Shown here piece after piece: positions 32,909-49,100 of a DNA stretch of 64,000 bases. The DNA is taken from contig NC_083560.1 in NCBI RefSeq assembly GCF_019925205.1, positions 50,948,270 through 51,012,269 of the forward strand, read 5' to 3'. Source of the stretch: Metopolophium dirhodum (Eukaryota; Arthropoda; Insecta; Hemiptera; Aphididae). The stretch's first letter is position 1. Every line of letters begins with the position of its first letter. The notes under the pieces are model-generated. The model was given only the letters and a program-made list of their open reading frames with translations, made no database searches and was not told the origin of the DNA. The translations under genes and the position numbers were made by a program.

Positions 32909-35900
32909 CTGCATCGTACAACATAAAATAAATGGGCAATTATTTACATGACTATGCGTGTTCGTATAACAATAATTAATATATTCATTAATTTTTTATT
33001 TTTATTTTTTATGCCACCAAGACGTAAAGAGCGCATTTGAGGAGCCTATAGGAGGTTCATTCGTCCTACTACGGTAGGTATACGTGGCTGCAAGCTGCAA
33101 CCCTATTGAGCTGCACAGATGCAATCAAACAGAAGGAAAAAAATGCCAAAATACGACACAATAATAATTGACCACTCGTTTATTTATTTTTTTATACCTA
33201 CATCGAAATAAATTCTTATAAAATTAAAAGAATATTTGATATCATGGTATAATATATCAATACATATTATGATAAATATAATAGGTATATAATATTATAT
33301 CGTCCATAATTCAATATAATATTATCGTCAGTGTTTCTGCACATTGCATAACAATCTGTTTAAATCAGTGGCGTATTAAGAATTTTGGCACTCCTTATCG
33401 ACCTTATCTTCTAAAAAATAAACGAGATATTACATTAAATCATATAATATAATAAGTAATAGTACTTAATTACCTATATATTATTCAAAACATTCCTAAA
33501 TATATAAATATTTCATATTGATTTTTTTTATAAGCATTTCAAGTTCGAATTTCGACAACAATCGTCAAAGCTACAACTAAACACGTCAAATTCTAAAATA
33601 TTTTGTATTTAAAAATGTATAAAAACTTCAATTGTTGTAGCTGAGGCTTGAACAATTTATTAAAGATTTATATAAACATATTTTAAAGTAAAATAATTTT
33701 GTATAATTATTATTTACCTCGAGTATCCATTCGCCCCACGGATATTCACCCCATGTATGCGTTGTCATAAATGGCCATTTTGTAAATCCATCTCTTCGGT
33801 CGTCATCATTAGGCCTTCTACTTAATATCATCGACCTATAAATATACACACATATTAAAAATGTATCATTATTTCTTATAAGTTATTTTTGTGTACGTAA
33901 AAATGTTAAATTGATACATTTATCGAATACCCTGTATCATAGGCGCAAATAGCGTTTGGGATTGGGGGGGGGGGGGGCTAAAGCCTTACTTTGATAATAT
34001 TAAATAAGCTTAAAACAAAATGTAGGAAATGTTTGGGGGGGATATGAACATTTTTGGGGTAGCTTATCCCCTAAATCCCCCCACCCCTATTTTCGTCTAT
34101 GCCTTGTATAAATATATATATATAAATATATACTAATATCGATAAGTTAACATTTTTAATATTTAAAATATGTGTAAATTGAAAATTTGTTCAATATTTC
34201 TGCAGTTGCATTAGTTGACCAACAGTGTTTTGAAAATGCAAGTACCTACTCTACTGTATTGTAGTTACTATACCTAGCTATATAGGATTTTAGTATAAAC
34301 CAAATATTTGATACCTATCTTATACATTTTAGAATTAATATATTTAGTAATTGTTATCATTGATTATATATACTATAATTATAATTAACGATATTATTAT
34401 TTCTTAGTTCCTTACGCGCATTATCAATGATATCTTTTAGTTATTACAAGTATTACATACACATAAAATATTATAAACATACATTTTATAATACTAAAAA
34501 ATGAAAAATAATAATTTCAAGATAGTTGTTTTTATTTATAAATTATTTAAATTATTTATATGCCAGTTATCTACCTAATTTGGTTAATTTTTTATAATTA
34601 TATCTTCGAAAGATTGTTGAATAATTAAATACCTTGTGCCCATCGGAGATGTCAAAAAAAGTTCAACGTCACCACGTCTTGAAGCATTGAGTGTGATTAC
34701 AGCTTGTACGTGTTCCAGGTATTTGACATGGGTATCGGTGTCACGGCATGCATCAGTATTCAATTTCAATATAATGCCTGACTTAGTTGTAAATTTCCTT
34801 TAATAAAATAATATTTTAATATTTAACTTGACCAACTACTTTGCTAAACGTAATTAATTAGAGGCGAGAATTAAACACCCTGTACTTACTTGCTAAATGG
34901 GTTTTCTATTAACTTATTAATTATTACTAAAAAAATAATAATTTCTTATTATATATGTATCATATAAGAAGATATACATATTAACCAATTAATGTATTCA
35001 TATATCATCATTATTTAATTTAAAATTTAAAATTATACAACTCGAATAAAATTTGTTATTTGACAATTTGGCCTAATAAATTAATAACATATTAAGGTAA
35101 TATTACTAATTACAAATAAATAAACATTGATAAGCACCTTGATAAGTAACTGTATCAAAAACAATACAATATCAACCTACTCTTTTATAATATGTATTAC
35201 TCCTAAAGTTCCAAACTGAATCTTATAAACTAATTGTTTAAGTTCTAACTGAATATATAAATGCGATAAATAAGAAACTAAATTTATAAACAATAGCTGT
35301 ATAGGTTGAATTATTGAGATTATGTATATTGTGTATATTAATATATTGTATAACAAAATTACAACAATATGATTACCTGATATTCGTATGTGATCCTCCT
35401 TGACAATGATATCTAGCAGGTACAGTATGCCACTGTCGGGCAAGTGAGACCATACCTCCAGCATCAAGCACCCCAAATCCAAACAAATGATTAAATTCCA
35501 AGCCCACACCGTTCATTGTCCACTGAAATCTACGTTTGGCGTCAAATAAAGAATTTCGTTTTGAAGTCAATACGGTCAAGTGTTGTATATCTCTCCAAGT
35601 CAAATCTGGGCTGTTAAATATTTGTAGGTACAATATAATAATTAATCATCAAAATCAAAATCAAAATATAAACATAAATAAACGCAATAATTATAAATTA
35701 TATAATTCATTTGATATATTATATTATATATATTATATATATTATATATATTATAATTATTGTGATTAAAGTAGTATATTATATAATAATACTATATTAG
35801 AATAGAATATACATACTTTGCTTCCAGGGCTAAAGCGAACACGCCTGCAGCTTCCGGTGCAGCAGCTGATGTTCCACTGTGGGATTTAGTACATTTACCA

Positions 35901-38900
35901 TACAAATCTGTAGTCGCCTAAAAAACGTTAAGAAGTAGGTACCAATATAGTATATAAATAACATAATATATCGATTTACAACTTGATTTTAATTTTTAGT
36001 AATTATTTATGTTGTACCTATACAGTTTACATTATACACGCTGAAGTACTGCAAATAATTATAATAATTTAGTAAAATATTAAGATTTTATATTAATATT
36101 TTCCTCTTTTATCGTGTGTGTAAGAAGTATTTAATTAACGTACCTATCTATAAACATTAAACAATTGTCTGTAAACAATACACAGCTATAGTGATTGAAA
36201 CTTAACTTGTAGATCCGTCATACATGACTATAATATCAAAAATTATTGTTGTATGATTCATAAACAGAATACTTACTACTCCAGTATTGGGATCTTTGGC
36301 GCCATTGCTGAAAGTTGATGCCAATGTGCTTGAACAACTCTCGTCATAATGAGCGTTCTGTCCATCATTTATAGCTGAATTTATCGATATCGTCCACATA
36401 CTAGCGGCATATCCATCACAGTTGCAATCATCAGCCTCCCCGCCATCACCGCTAGCCCACACGTATATATTACCCTTCCCACGACGACCCTTAAAAATAC
36501 ACTTATTGTTAAATATCTATATTGGAATAATTATAAAAAATGATTTAAAATCAATACCTAACAAATATAATATGTGACTTTGTAGAATTTATTAAAACAC
36601 TTAAAAAGTTTCATTTAATAATATGATCTTGCCGGTAGAATGAAAATACAAAGAGTAATTATATAATACCATGATATAAGTCTACAACAGTAGCTAAGTA
36701 AATTTTGTTATTAATCCTTTAGTTTATTAAGATTAGTTTGTTGCAGCTCTCAACGCTTCTCAATTGCAACTCGATTCTTTAACATTCTCACATCCTTCAC
36801 TATTTGGGTCAGGTATATTTTAGTACCTATTAATTACTAATAAACTATGATAACTAGTGTCTAGTGGAATCACTAACCGATAAACAAAAAACAGCCAAAA
36901 AAGTAAGCTGCATTTTGATGTTACTTGTAGCTATAGTCGAATTCCGGAAAAAAGACCAAGAATAAAAGAACAAGGAATAAAAATATAAACCAAAACAATA
37001 ACAGAAAAAAAAACACGGAAAAAAGAACAACAATTTAAAATTTTCAAATATAACAATTGATTATGAAAATTAAAAAAATTAAGAACATTGAAATATAAAA
37101 AATATGTTAAGTTAAAACTTTTCAAAATAATGAGTGGTTATAATATTATGATATTATTATCATTAATTATTTTATTATTTTATTTTTTTTAATGTCAAAT
37201 AACTTATAAAATATTTTGTAAAGGAATGAGAATGAAGAATTTATGTGAATATGTAGACAATTAAACTTATTAGCTTTTTTATAGGTTTGTAGTATTACCA
37301 ACGATTAATAATATTTTTTTTGTTATAATGAATTAACATATTTCAAATTTTTTAAATGTTTGTTCTTCTTTTCCTTAGTATTTTTTACCGATTACCCTAT
37401 AATAGTCTAGTCTATAATCTATTATCTATAAGTATAAATATGGACTGTGGTAATCCTATTATAAATGCAACATTTTGCCAATTTTTTAGATTCTGAATGA
37501 AATAATAATATGTAGGTTATTAGTTATTTTTTTCCATGTCCATCATCACATTTTTGATTACGAAAAATCTTCAACTTTGAATATGGATTCTAATAAAAAA
37601 TTGGACCTAGTTTGTATTTTGAGTGGTCAAAGGCAAACAATTTCCAGTAATTTAAAAATAATTGGGAAAACAAAAAAGTTACGGAAACACGGGAAATATT
37701 ACTTCAAATAAATACTATTATAGAAATATTAAATTTTAGACTAGGTAGTAATAGTTAGAGCTATTTTCTTTTAAATTCAAAAATGTCGCAGCATACACGC
37801 TCTTATCCGATTTTTTGCGTCATCGAAGAAAACAATTTTCGTGACTTATTATCCAATATAAAATTGAGAGGGGGGGGGGGGTTCTACGCCACCAAACTAC
37901 CACTTAGTTGTGCCAATGCATTTAACCCATTATTCATTACAGTAATCTACTCAATGATGAGGTACTATGTGCTCGAATTGGAGGGGTGCGTCGGGGGACG
38001 GAGCTCCCCTACTATTTTTATTTTTTTTACTTGGACAGGGGGACGATAAAAACTTATGTCCGAAATAATTTTAACAAAAATGTGGATTAATTATAACATC
38101 ACCCCGTGTTTTGCCTATATAGTCAGTAGTTCACAGATCATAATATACAAGTATATTATCTAAAGCACAGATACTGATGTGTGCTAGTACTATCTTTAAT
38201 CGTGTCCCGAATGAAATGTTATCAGTTTCAGTTATGGTTATCATTTATCGGTGTTTTTGAATTTTTCTATACTTATCAAAATACGTGGTCATTTTTGAAT
38301 CAAAAACAATAATTATTAATTTTGTTATCTATTTAGTATATTGAATAAACAGGTAGATTATTATTCATTTTCTTTTTCTACTGTAACAATGTAAGACGTA
38401 GATATTGCTATAAAAATATATTATACCTATTGGGAATTCAAAATGTGTTGTTGAAAAGTGGTGTTCAAAATGTATGTAAGGCAGGTACGTGAGGGGTGTA
38501 AGGCCAAGGCCTGTATAAAGTAGTTGCGCCTTTGGAACTCAGTTTTTAAATCGTTTGATTGGCTCATCTACTTAATTTTTTCCCAATTCAAGCACTGATG
38601 TATGCCTCAACCTCATACAGCCATAAGCTCATAACCTAATATATATATATATATTTTTAATGTTTATTGCCATTTAAAACATAATTACTATGCTTACATA
38701 TATATCTCAAGTATACCTATGTATAATATTATAATGTTTATTTTCACACTAGCTTATCTGCTTAAATAATATATTTATATTGGTTTATATTATTTAGTTT
38801 TATCTATGTATAACTCACTTCATTGACGCCACGGACTATAGCTCGCATAGTGGCGTTACGAGGCCCGTCTACTGTTCGTCCATCGTCTGTGGGTCCCCAA

Positions 38901-40149
38901 GAAGCACTGTAAATATCAATCAAATCTGGTTCGTGACCCATACTATTAGCTTCGATGAGATCCGTCATGTACGGTTGATCGAGCATCCGGATCCCTGCAG
39001 CGATAGGATATATTATTAGGTAGGTTACATAAAACATAAGCAATATTTATAGTTTATTATATGAACTAGTGGAATCAGTAACTATTTAGAATATACCATA
39101 TAGGTACAATATGCGAGAATATCACGACGTAAACTCATCAACTTGAATACGTAAAATATGTTTACATACTTTTCCCCCCTCAGTCAACATTAGGTATAGG
39201 TACGCAATGTGTATAGATATATAAAAAAAATACAAATACCTACACATTACATGACGCGTATTGAGTATTTTCGTATTTCAGTAGGTATTGATTGTTCTAA
39301 AAATCCAACCAATTCAAGCACTTACCGGCGATTTTTGAGTCATATGCCACACCGGTACCACAAACACCATTATCACGTGCAGCTGCCACTTCCCCGGCAC
39401 AACGTGTACCATGGCTGTTGAACCAATCATCGGTATACCTAGGATACGGGTATGGATCATTTGAACTAAAATCGTAGCTAGCTCGTGCGTTCTAAACAAT
39501 ATAGTATTAATGAAATTAGTATCAGAACATAAGATATGATTTGGAATTGTTGAAAATAGGCGATAGGTATTATACGTTTTATATTAGTGTATACATATAT
39601 TATACAGTAACCAACAGTTGTACTTTTTTGTATAAATTCCATTTAATATTTTATTTTACATGCTAGGTAGATTATTTTGATACTACTCACGTAATTATAT
39701 TTTAGATCTTCGTGTGTATAATCCACTCCTGTACAAAAAATAGAACAAAAAACTAATCAAGTATGTATTGACTCTAACATGATTTTTACAGTTTTATGAC
39801 TAGGCGTAAGTTAACTCTAAATTATTCAAAAGATTTATATACAACAGTATTACATTAGAAAAACTAGATAGTGTATTATTGCATATTTGCATGTATAAAT
39901 TACAATGTAAATTAGAAATTAAATTTAAATTAAATGAAAAGTTTATATTTGTGACCATATCAAATTAAAATTTGTTGAAAGTTTTAAGTACGATAGTATA
40001 GTTTGTCTGCCTAATAATGTTAGTCTAACACTATAAGTCTGTAACTTATTCCCAATTTTTATAAAGTATACAATTATTATAAATTTACTTTATTACATAT
40101 GTTTTTTTGGACTTATTTTAATTTTGGTTTAAAACATTTCTAAGATATA

Positions 40150-40187
<38 letters not shown>

Positions 40188-43100
40188 AGATAGGAATGTG
40201 TAATATTCATGAGAGTTGTGTATCAAAAATCCAAAATTTAATAAAAAAAAGTGAAATCTATTTTCAAATCAGAAATTTAATTTCTAGAAAAATTTAACAT
40301 TCAGTGGTCGAGATTTATTTAAATAAAAGTACAATTTTTTGTAGAATTTTTAATATTAATATTCTACATTTTTTTTTCATGAGCTAATTTAGAAACTAAG
40401 ACATTTTCTTACCGTCATCCATTATAGCTGTAGTTACGTTCTTGCCTGATACCCCTTGAGCCCAAGCGGCTCGTACATTCAAATCCAATTTTGGTTTACC
40501 ACCGTTTTGTCCTGTATTCCTCAGATACCATTGCTCCTTGAATAATGGATCCATTGGTAACTTACCATAACGATCCAGATCGTCATCGATTTCAATTGGT
40601 TTAACAGAATATTGTCTGTATTGACTTGCAATAAATTCATCTCTATTCAAGTATAAAGATGGGATATATGGTTTGTACCCACGTTTCACTCTCTTGAATC
40701 CTGGTTGTTGATGAACAGACTTAACCTGAAAATGTTTACATACATTTGTTTAAATGTATTGCAGTTATTTTCAATATTAATACTTTAAATAAATGAGTGT
40801 CATTAAAAGTTTTTAAAATGGTATGTTAATAATTATATTATCTTAATATATAAAACCGAAAATTGAAACTTTTTATGCTAATATTCTCAAAAACTACTAA
40901 CATAACCGATTGTCTTAATTTTTTTTCTAATGAAAGATTATATCACGGAAAAGGTTCCTATTGCAATAGAATTTGTCTAAGTTAATTAACATTTGAGTTA
41001 TCTATTAATTAAAATATAACGTTAAAATAATACGTAAAGTAATACGTTTAAATTGTATATCTATACATATAAAATCCAACTACCACTGACTCACTGATCA
41101 CTGATCACTGTATCTCAAAAACTACTCAACGTACAAAATTGAAATTTGTAATAGGGGTTCCTCTAGTACTTTAACCGAGCAATAAGAAAGGATTTGCCGA
41201 AATTCGCATTTTAAAGAGGTGCAGCACAAACAGGGATCTTGAGATTCACAATAAAAATTGGAAAGTGTATTTTTATTTATTTCATAAATAGTTGCCATTG
41301 TTTACAGTCTACAGTATAAATCAGTATTTATGTATTATTGGTTTCCATTGGTTATTTGGGCAAATCAGGTACAAGCTAGCACAATTGCCTACCAGGGTGA
41401 CTGAGTTGCACTTACTGCAGCGAGTTACACCCAAAAGGAGTTAAACAATCATAATTTTTTTGAGAGTTGCAATTTTTTACGGGTAACGGAGTGCACGGGT
41501 TCAGCTAGTAATATTATAAAGAAACAAACACTATTTTCTTCAAACTCGGTGAAAGTGTTGTTTGATCTTACATATTTTGATATTTTGTATCTAGAAGACT
41601 GCTATAATATTGCAAAACTATTCTTTGATGTGTAGTTTGTTTCTAGAAAGTAGAAACCACTAGCTGTATTGCAGAGCGTTGCTCGGGAATAAATAAAACT
41701 AAGAAGGCCAGAAGGACAAACCTGCGGTGGATAGTAATAACTATAATAACAAAATATAATATATTGTAGTAACTTTTTTCCTTACATGTAACCAACTGCA
41801 AGCAGAAATAAACGAATTTGCTGTTATGATTTTAATATTATTAATATTATTATTTATTGAAAGTCACCCCAAAATAACTGGTTCAATCTATTATCTTAGC
41901 CTCTAAGAATCGTCAAAATCGGTCGAATTTTTTTTTAATTCTATAAGCACAGAAATACACATTGCTTCCAATATACCTTACAAGGTGTAACAAAATCACC
42001 TGACAAATAAAATAACTTTTATTCAAATTAATCAATATTTAAAAAATCTTTAATATTGTTTATAGACCCACGCGCTACAAGTACGGTAAGTAAACAATAT
42101 TGTTTTATTTTATTTTTTTATACTGCTAATTAAAAATTATAAATGTTATATAATTTTTTTGGTTAAGTTCAAAATAGCCAATTTGTAAATCTTATATAGG
42201 TAATTTTAAAGAAAATGTTTATGTTATAAACGTTTATTTAAGAGGATGTCACACCCACATGTATTGTCTCCGTCTTAAATATGTACAACATAGCAAAAAC
42301 TGTTTCTCGCGGCACAACTTTTTTCGCACCATATTTGTTGAAGAACTACTAAATTTTCACTAAACGTAAAAAAGAACTTCTCTGTGCAACAGCGTGCTTT
42401 TTTTTAATAGCACTTTCCAATCATTTTTTATAAGCAAATGAAAAAAACAAAAAGCCAAATGTTTAGAAGCAAAAAACTTTTATTGTATTTATGTTATTTA
42501 AAATAAAGGCACGCTGTTGCATAGATAATTTTCTACCCTATATGTTCAGAAATTTTGGCACAACTTCTACAAACACAGAAAGATAAAAGTTGTCCCGCGC
42601 AAAACAGTTTTTGCTGTGCTGTACATTTGTAAAGCGGAGACAACACATGCGGATGTGACGTCCTCTTAAGTCAAGGTAGCTTTTATTAAAATTTTTTTTA
42701 AATATTTTTTTTTTTTTTTTTGAGTACAACTTACAACTTTTTTCAATATAATATTTTTCTGAATTTTCATACACAGGTAAATCATTTACCTACTATCCAT
42801 ATATTTTTCATAATTTTTTTCTTACGTTTATAAATTGTATCAATTTTACATTTATATATAAAATATACCAACAGATATAAAATAATGAAAATATTAATTC
42901 TGGGCCAAATTAAAATTGAATATATTATAAACTATTGGGGTGCTATAAACAATAGCCCCGGGATCCCAAATTTCTGAATCCGGCCCTAACTAAGGCTTCA
43001 TTAAGAAAAAGTATATAAACTGTAGTAAAATACTATGTAAAATAGTATGTGAAATGTGAATGATATAATATATTAGAGGTAGCCAGTGATAAGAGTCGTG

Positions 43101-46100
43101 AGCCATATAATATAACGAAAAATAATATGAAGTCCAGGAAAGGGAATATTAAGTACCTATTAACATATTAGTAAAAATGTTAAGACGCAAGCCCAAATAG
43201 TTTATGACATTGACGCAAAACGTGGTTTGATCATCCCAGTAGTATATTATGCAACATCATGTTAATAATATAATATACTAAGCGTATGTAATGGACAATG
43301 GTGGTTAGTATTTTATAATAGTGATTGATGATCATATTAAGCGAATAATGACAAACATTATATTATATGATAATAAATCAAATTATTATGTCAAAACTGT
43401 AAACACGTGGACATCATCACAATAATCGTCAATATAAAATATAAAAGAACCAAAACTCTTGATCAAATCCTGGATAAACATTATTTATTGTACGCACACA
43501 AAATATAGAAAGCAAAAATAAAATAACAGATATTTTTTAAGACGGCGCATTGTATATGCAATTTTAATACAACGTTTGTTTGGTACCTATTCGTGTTGTG
43601 CTTACATACACCTATATAAGAAAACTAAAGAGATACGGGTTAATAATTTTAATAATACAATAGATTGTGGATCTCTAATACAGAATTAATTTTCTAAAAT
43701 CATATTTCATTAATTTTATTAGAAAAAATATTAGTATAATAATACGAGTATCATACTCGTATGATGTACAATGTCTACAATTATTAGTTGGAATGATTTT
43801 ATTTAATTCTCAATAGGTACTTAAATAGTAGTACAATTTATGGTACATATGTTCATCATGAAAACAAAAATAATGTGATTGTATTTAAATAATATTTGGG
43901 TTTACGCCCATTTTTTAAAATTTATTTTTGGATTTTATGTACTTACAGATGGATCCTTCTTCAAAAGTAAAACTGAAGGTAGAGAACGGCGGCCACGTAT
44001 TTTTGGTAATCCGTGATGCACGAATTGGAATTCATCCTTAGTACCACGAATCTGTAATATATTATTGGAAAATAGATTTAAAATAATCGTTGACAAAAAA
44101 TTTAATTACAATTATAATACACCTACCTACTAAAATACAACGAAATAGCTATAATAATATGGAAAATATAATATTTTTAAATGTCCCAGTTGCCCAACTT
44201 TATGAATAATGTTGTTCAAAACATGTACAATCTAGAAAAGGTACAAACTAAAATATGTTTAAATTTAATTGAAAAAAATAATTATATTGGCATCAGAACG
44301 GTGGGCATGGTATATTTTCATATGACGTAACCTTCGGCAGCGGCATAATTGCATAATATACGAGTACCGCGGGATTATGGAATAATTTAAATATAGTTTG
44401 ATATTTAAATTATAATGGGATAATATTAAAATAAATACTTATTATTAAATTTAGGGACCTAGCATATTCGCCTAAACTGTTATTTGAAAACTATTACTTC
44501 ATACACCATAACAATTATTAATAGTCATTAATACCATCAATATTCAATACAATTGAAATCATTTTGGTACATAATTTAATGCATTTACTTTTTAGTAATC
44601 ATATGGAATTCTTAAATGTTACCCTGACGGCCTAACCGGACTCCCCCCCCCCCCATTTGATCTGATTTTTAAATTTTTTGTTTTGAACGAATATTTAGTA
44701 ACTTAATACTTTTTTTAGTTTATGGGTAAAACGGAAAAAAACAGTTTTTGTTCGGGCGACGAGTCCACCTTTACGGCTAATAGATATATCCTCACGGGAC
44801 GCCCTGTGCCCCTGTATATATATATACATATTAAAGATTATTTTGTTGGTATATAATGGTCTATAGCTACTTTCTCATCATGAATTTTTATAGTGCTACT
44901 AATTGTTAAAAGAGGGAGTACTCTATCAGCACGTTTTAATTTAATATTATTAAAGGTTTGACCAATTATTTTATTCATAGAAGCAATTCCAACTTCACGA
45001 GCATTATGACAATTGATGGTTTTATCACCGACCACTCCACTTGCAATGGACATTATTTTTTTAACCTCAGGAAAAGGATCATGTAATGAAAATCATTCAA
45101 AAAGTTTTTTAATATCTTCGATATTTCTTTTTATACGAGAATCACTCGCATCTATATGCTGATCTATTGTGTCCATTTTAACATTTGCAAAATCTTCTAA
45201 CCCTTCACATACTTTGTTCACTGAGTGCATACCATAAACCCATTTACTTAGGACACTTTCTTGTGTACTTCTTCCTCGAGCAACACCTCGAGGATTTCAT
45301 CAATGACTGCTCAATAATCATGTCTGTCGAAGTTCCACAACTTAATTTGTTAGAACGTTTTACAGTAAAAAATCCTTATACAAATCTACTAAAAACACTA
45401 GAATCAATTATATTTTCAAGTTGTAGCATATCTTGGAGATATAAGTGGGCAGATTTTGCATAAGGAAAATGTCCCGAAGCGTGGAAATAAGGAAGCATTT
45501 CTTTAACGCAATTCAAATGAGTTTGCCAATCTCCCATACGTTCAGCTCTTATAAACTCCTTTTAAAAACTCCTAACTCATTATTGAATCATATTATTAAT
45601 TGTTCGTATAAACTATAAATATAATATTATGTTGGATTGTAGGAACTATAATACGTTGTTCTATTTATTTTCAAGTTATGTACGTTTATTTCGAATATCG
45701 ATTTTCATCTGTATGATGGGGAATTAATACAAATATTAAACACACTATTATGATACCATATTGTAGGAAAACTATTTACTATAATATAGTATAAATGTAC
45801 CATATACCATTTAGATTTAGTAATGGGGTTTTACACTTTATAAAAGTATCGGTGTCTACGTGACTACGTATCTGTACTTTTACAATTCTATTTTAATTTA
45901 TATTTTGTTATAAATATTTTTCGTCAATATTATTTTAATTTTATATAAAATGTACAGTATCTAATATCTATTCTTGTCATAATTATTATAGCCTATAGAA
46001 TCAGTGCTTGCAGTCCCTCTTGTTTTTATAAATATGTATGCATAACTACCTGTTATAATTATTATATAGATATCCTTGACTAGGAGTCTTAATAAAACAC

Positions 46101-49100
46101 TTAAATATTCAGGTACGCATTTTTTTTTTTACACTTTCGCACAACTTTTCTAAGTTTTTTCTAATTCAATTGCCACCTCTAGTATACCTAGGTATATTGG
46201 TTAAACTTTATAAAACTGATACATTTAATACAATATACAAATTTAATAACGTAACAATGTTTTTGGTTTTGTGTTTATTAAATATTTTTACGTACCTAGA
46301 TACAGAGTTTTGTGTTCAAAAACTATTAGTCGGGTACCAAATACATTTTTTAAAATAAAACTTATCTTTAAGACTTTTTTGCTTAATCCGTCATCTTTTG
46401 GTTTACTTAAAAGTTAAGAATTTATTTCAGCTTACACTATATAGTTTATTTTATAATCATGCTTCATCAAACTTATAAATTATTTTTACCTGTCTAAGTG
46501 AAAAAAACTGCGAATGAAAAATAATGAACACTTAATTTAATGTAAAATCAATATAGATTCTTCACGCTATTTAAAATTCAAATGTATGCATATTTTAGTC
46601 TTCTATAGAATTAAAAATTATGTAAGTACCTGCGCATAAAATATGCTAAAGAATGAATATGTTTTAAAATTAAAGGAATGCATTTATTTTCCCATGGGAG
46701 ACAAATGCATTTATATTTTTTAACTAGCTCAAACTTCATTGCAGTGTCTAATGAACAAAAATATATATCATGATGCGGTAACTAATAATTATAATTGCTA
46801 ATATATATTATAAAATACACAGAGTTGTTTCATTAAGCATATACTCACCGCCTTTTTATTATAATACTAATTTTTGAAATCTTAATTACTTATAAAGACC
46901 ATATATTATTATTTATACCAATTATAAGGAGTATCGTGTGGTGATAACAACCGCTTTTTAAAATAATAACCACTATTATCTTGTGTGAATTGTTAATCAT
47001 TTAACTATTTTGGAAATATTGATGTTGGTATCTAATCAAGGTAAATTTAAGTTATTGCACTTTGTATAAAATATTTGCCTAAACTAAGGATAATTCATTT
47101 GAATAATATTAGTGCAGTTTTCGAATCAATCAGACAAATTCAGTTGGGGGGTGGAGGGGCAACTTCACGTAGCCCATAGTTATAGCGTGATGAATTTTTA
47201 TGGGAGGCGTATAACCTATACTATTTCAGATACATAGCATATATTCTAAAAATAAATGTACAAGGGGGAGGGGCTTAAATTCCAGCCCTTTAGCCCCCCC
47301 AACGCCTGTTTGCAGCCCCATTGACTTTGACTATCCGAAATGGTTTTAAGCTTATAGTATTTTAATCACTTTTTTTGGAAATTATAAAAACCTGAAATTT
47401 GCAATTAGCTGAAATTTATTTACAAAATGTGCCAAACTTTTTAGATTCTAAACGGAGTGAAAGAATGTATTGATTTTATAATGATGCGTGTGGTTTTTGT
47501 CTGCCAGTCATCATCTTTTGGGTAGTAAAAATACTCCAATTTTCTATTTCAGAGTCTTTTCTGGTAGAAAATGAATATAGTTGGTACTTAATAAAATTAA
47601 GGAAAAATAATTATTTTTAAGCAAAACAGATTTTGTTTATTTCGAGTTACTCAAAAACTAATAACCGTAATTTTTTGAAATTTTCACCAAATGTTTATAT
47701 AACCATTTTTCATACACATTAAACATAAAATATTTTGAGCTATTTACTACAATATATGAAAAAAATTTCGATTTTTTTGAATTTTTTTAAAATTATATTA
47801 GATATTGTTCATAAATAATTTTTTGCTTGATCAAAAAACTTATACTACTTAATACTAGGTTTCTCATTTCACGTAACCCAATAATGTTTTGTTATCCTCA
47901 TCTCACATATACTTAATGTGTTTGAATGGACCTAACCTAATGGTTGTATGTTTCTTGTAAAAAAAAAAAAGAAAAGTTCCTCATAGGTCATAAGTTGTTT
48001 GTACGCCATGTGTTTTTTTTTATAACGTTTAAAGTTACATTTCAACAAATAATTAAATTTTGAAAATTATTTTGCACTTAATTCAAAATTTATAAAATGT
48101 TCAATTTTTTTAGCTAAGGCTCAAAAATGTAATACAGGTTTACTCGTATGTTCTATGGGAACCCATTATTGTTTCAACGCATGAGTATAACTAAGACTTT
48201 GGGGATGAAGTTGAAAAATTTTTTGAATATGAATTAGCTCCTTATCCATTATCACTCTTTGATGCTATTGGCATACGTAAAACACAAAAATCTGCTATTT
48301 ATGATTTTTTTTCAATGTGTTAATATTGATATTGATCACAAAAATACTACCTATATCATTAACTGAGGATATCTTTTACATCGCGTCGTATGGGATCGAG
48401 AAAAAACATTTGATGTTATTTTTGAGAAATACGTGCATTACATACATAAACATTTTGGTTGTAACGTTATTGTAGTATTTGATGGTTATAATGATTATAA
48501 AAAGAATACCAAAGCTGCAGAACAAAATCGTCAAACTACTAAAATAACTTCATCCTGTGATATAATTTTTGATCAATTTATGACTGTTCCTATAAACCAA
48601 CAGCAATTTCTTGCTAATATTCATAACAAGTCTCGCTTCATTACATTACTGAAAAATCTGAAAAATTAACAACTGCAGATATTTTTGTGAAACATGCGAA
48701 TAATGACGCTGATGTTTAATAATAGAAACAGCTTTAGAACCGTCCAACACAAATAAAACTATTGTCATAGGTGAAGATGTCGATTTATTAATAATACTAA
48801 TTGCACGAACTCCTACGGATAGGATGATTTACTTTTTAAAACCAGGAAAAGCTCAAACAGAAACAAAAATGTATTCATCTCAAAGTTTAACTTCATATTC
48901 AAAATGTCAAGCTCATATCTTATTTTTACATGCAATAACTGGGTGTGATACTACGTCAGCACATTACCAAAGAGGTAAAACAAAAGTATTTAAATTATTT
49001 GAAAAATGTCAGGATTTAGTTGATTGCGCTGAAGTATTTAAAAAGATTGACTCTTCTCTAGACATTATTCTTACAAATGGAATTCGTTTTCTTCTTGCAA

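Noticed and set aside
37783..38049. 88-codon frame with a glycine run
   Set aside because: The glycines come from a poly-G tract in repeat DNA inside an amon intron. No domain is visible.
39314..39499. 61-codon minus-strand frame across amon exon 5
   Set aside because: It is the wrong frame of exon 5. The correct frame carries NSHGTRCAGE with good splice sites.
42899..42987. TGGGCC...GGCCC ends resembling a short hAT element
   Set aside because: No flanking duplication was found and the inverted match is only about 6 bp.
44640..44820. Poly-C tract and opposed GGCC/GCCC segments suggesting a MITE
   Set aside because: Ends do not pair convincingly (CTGACGGCC against CAGGGGCAC) and no target duplication was found.
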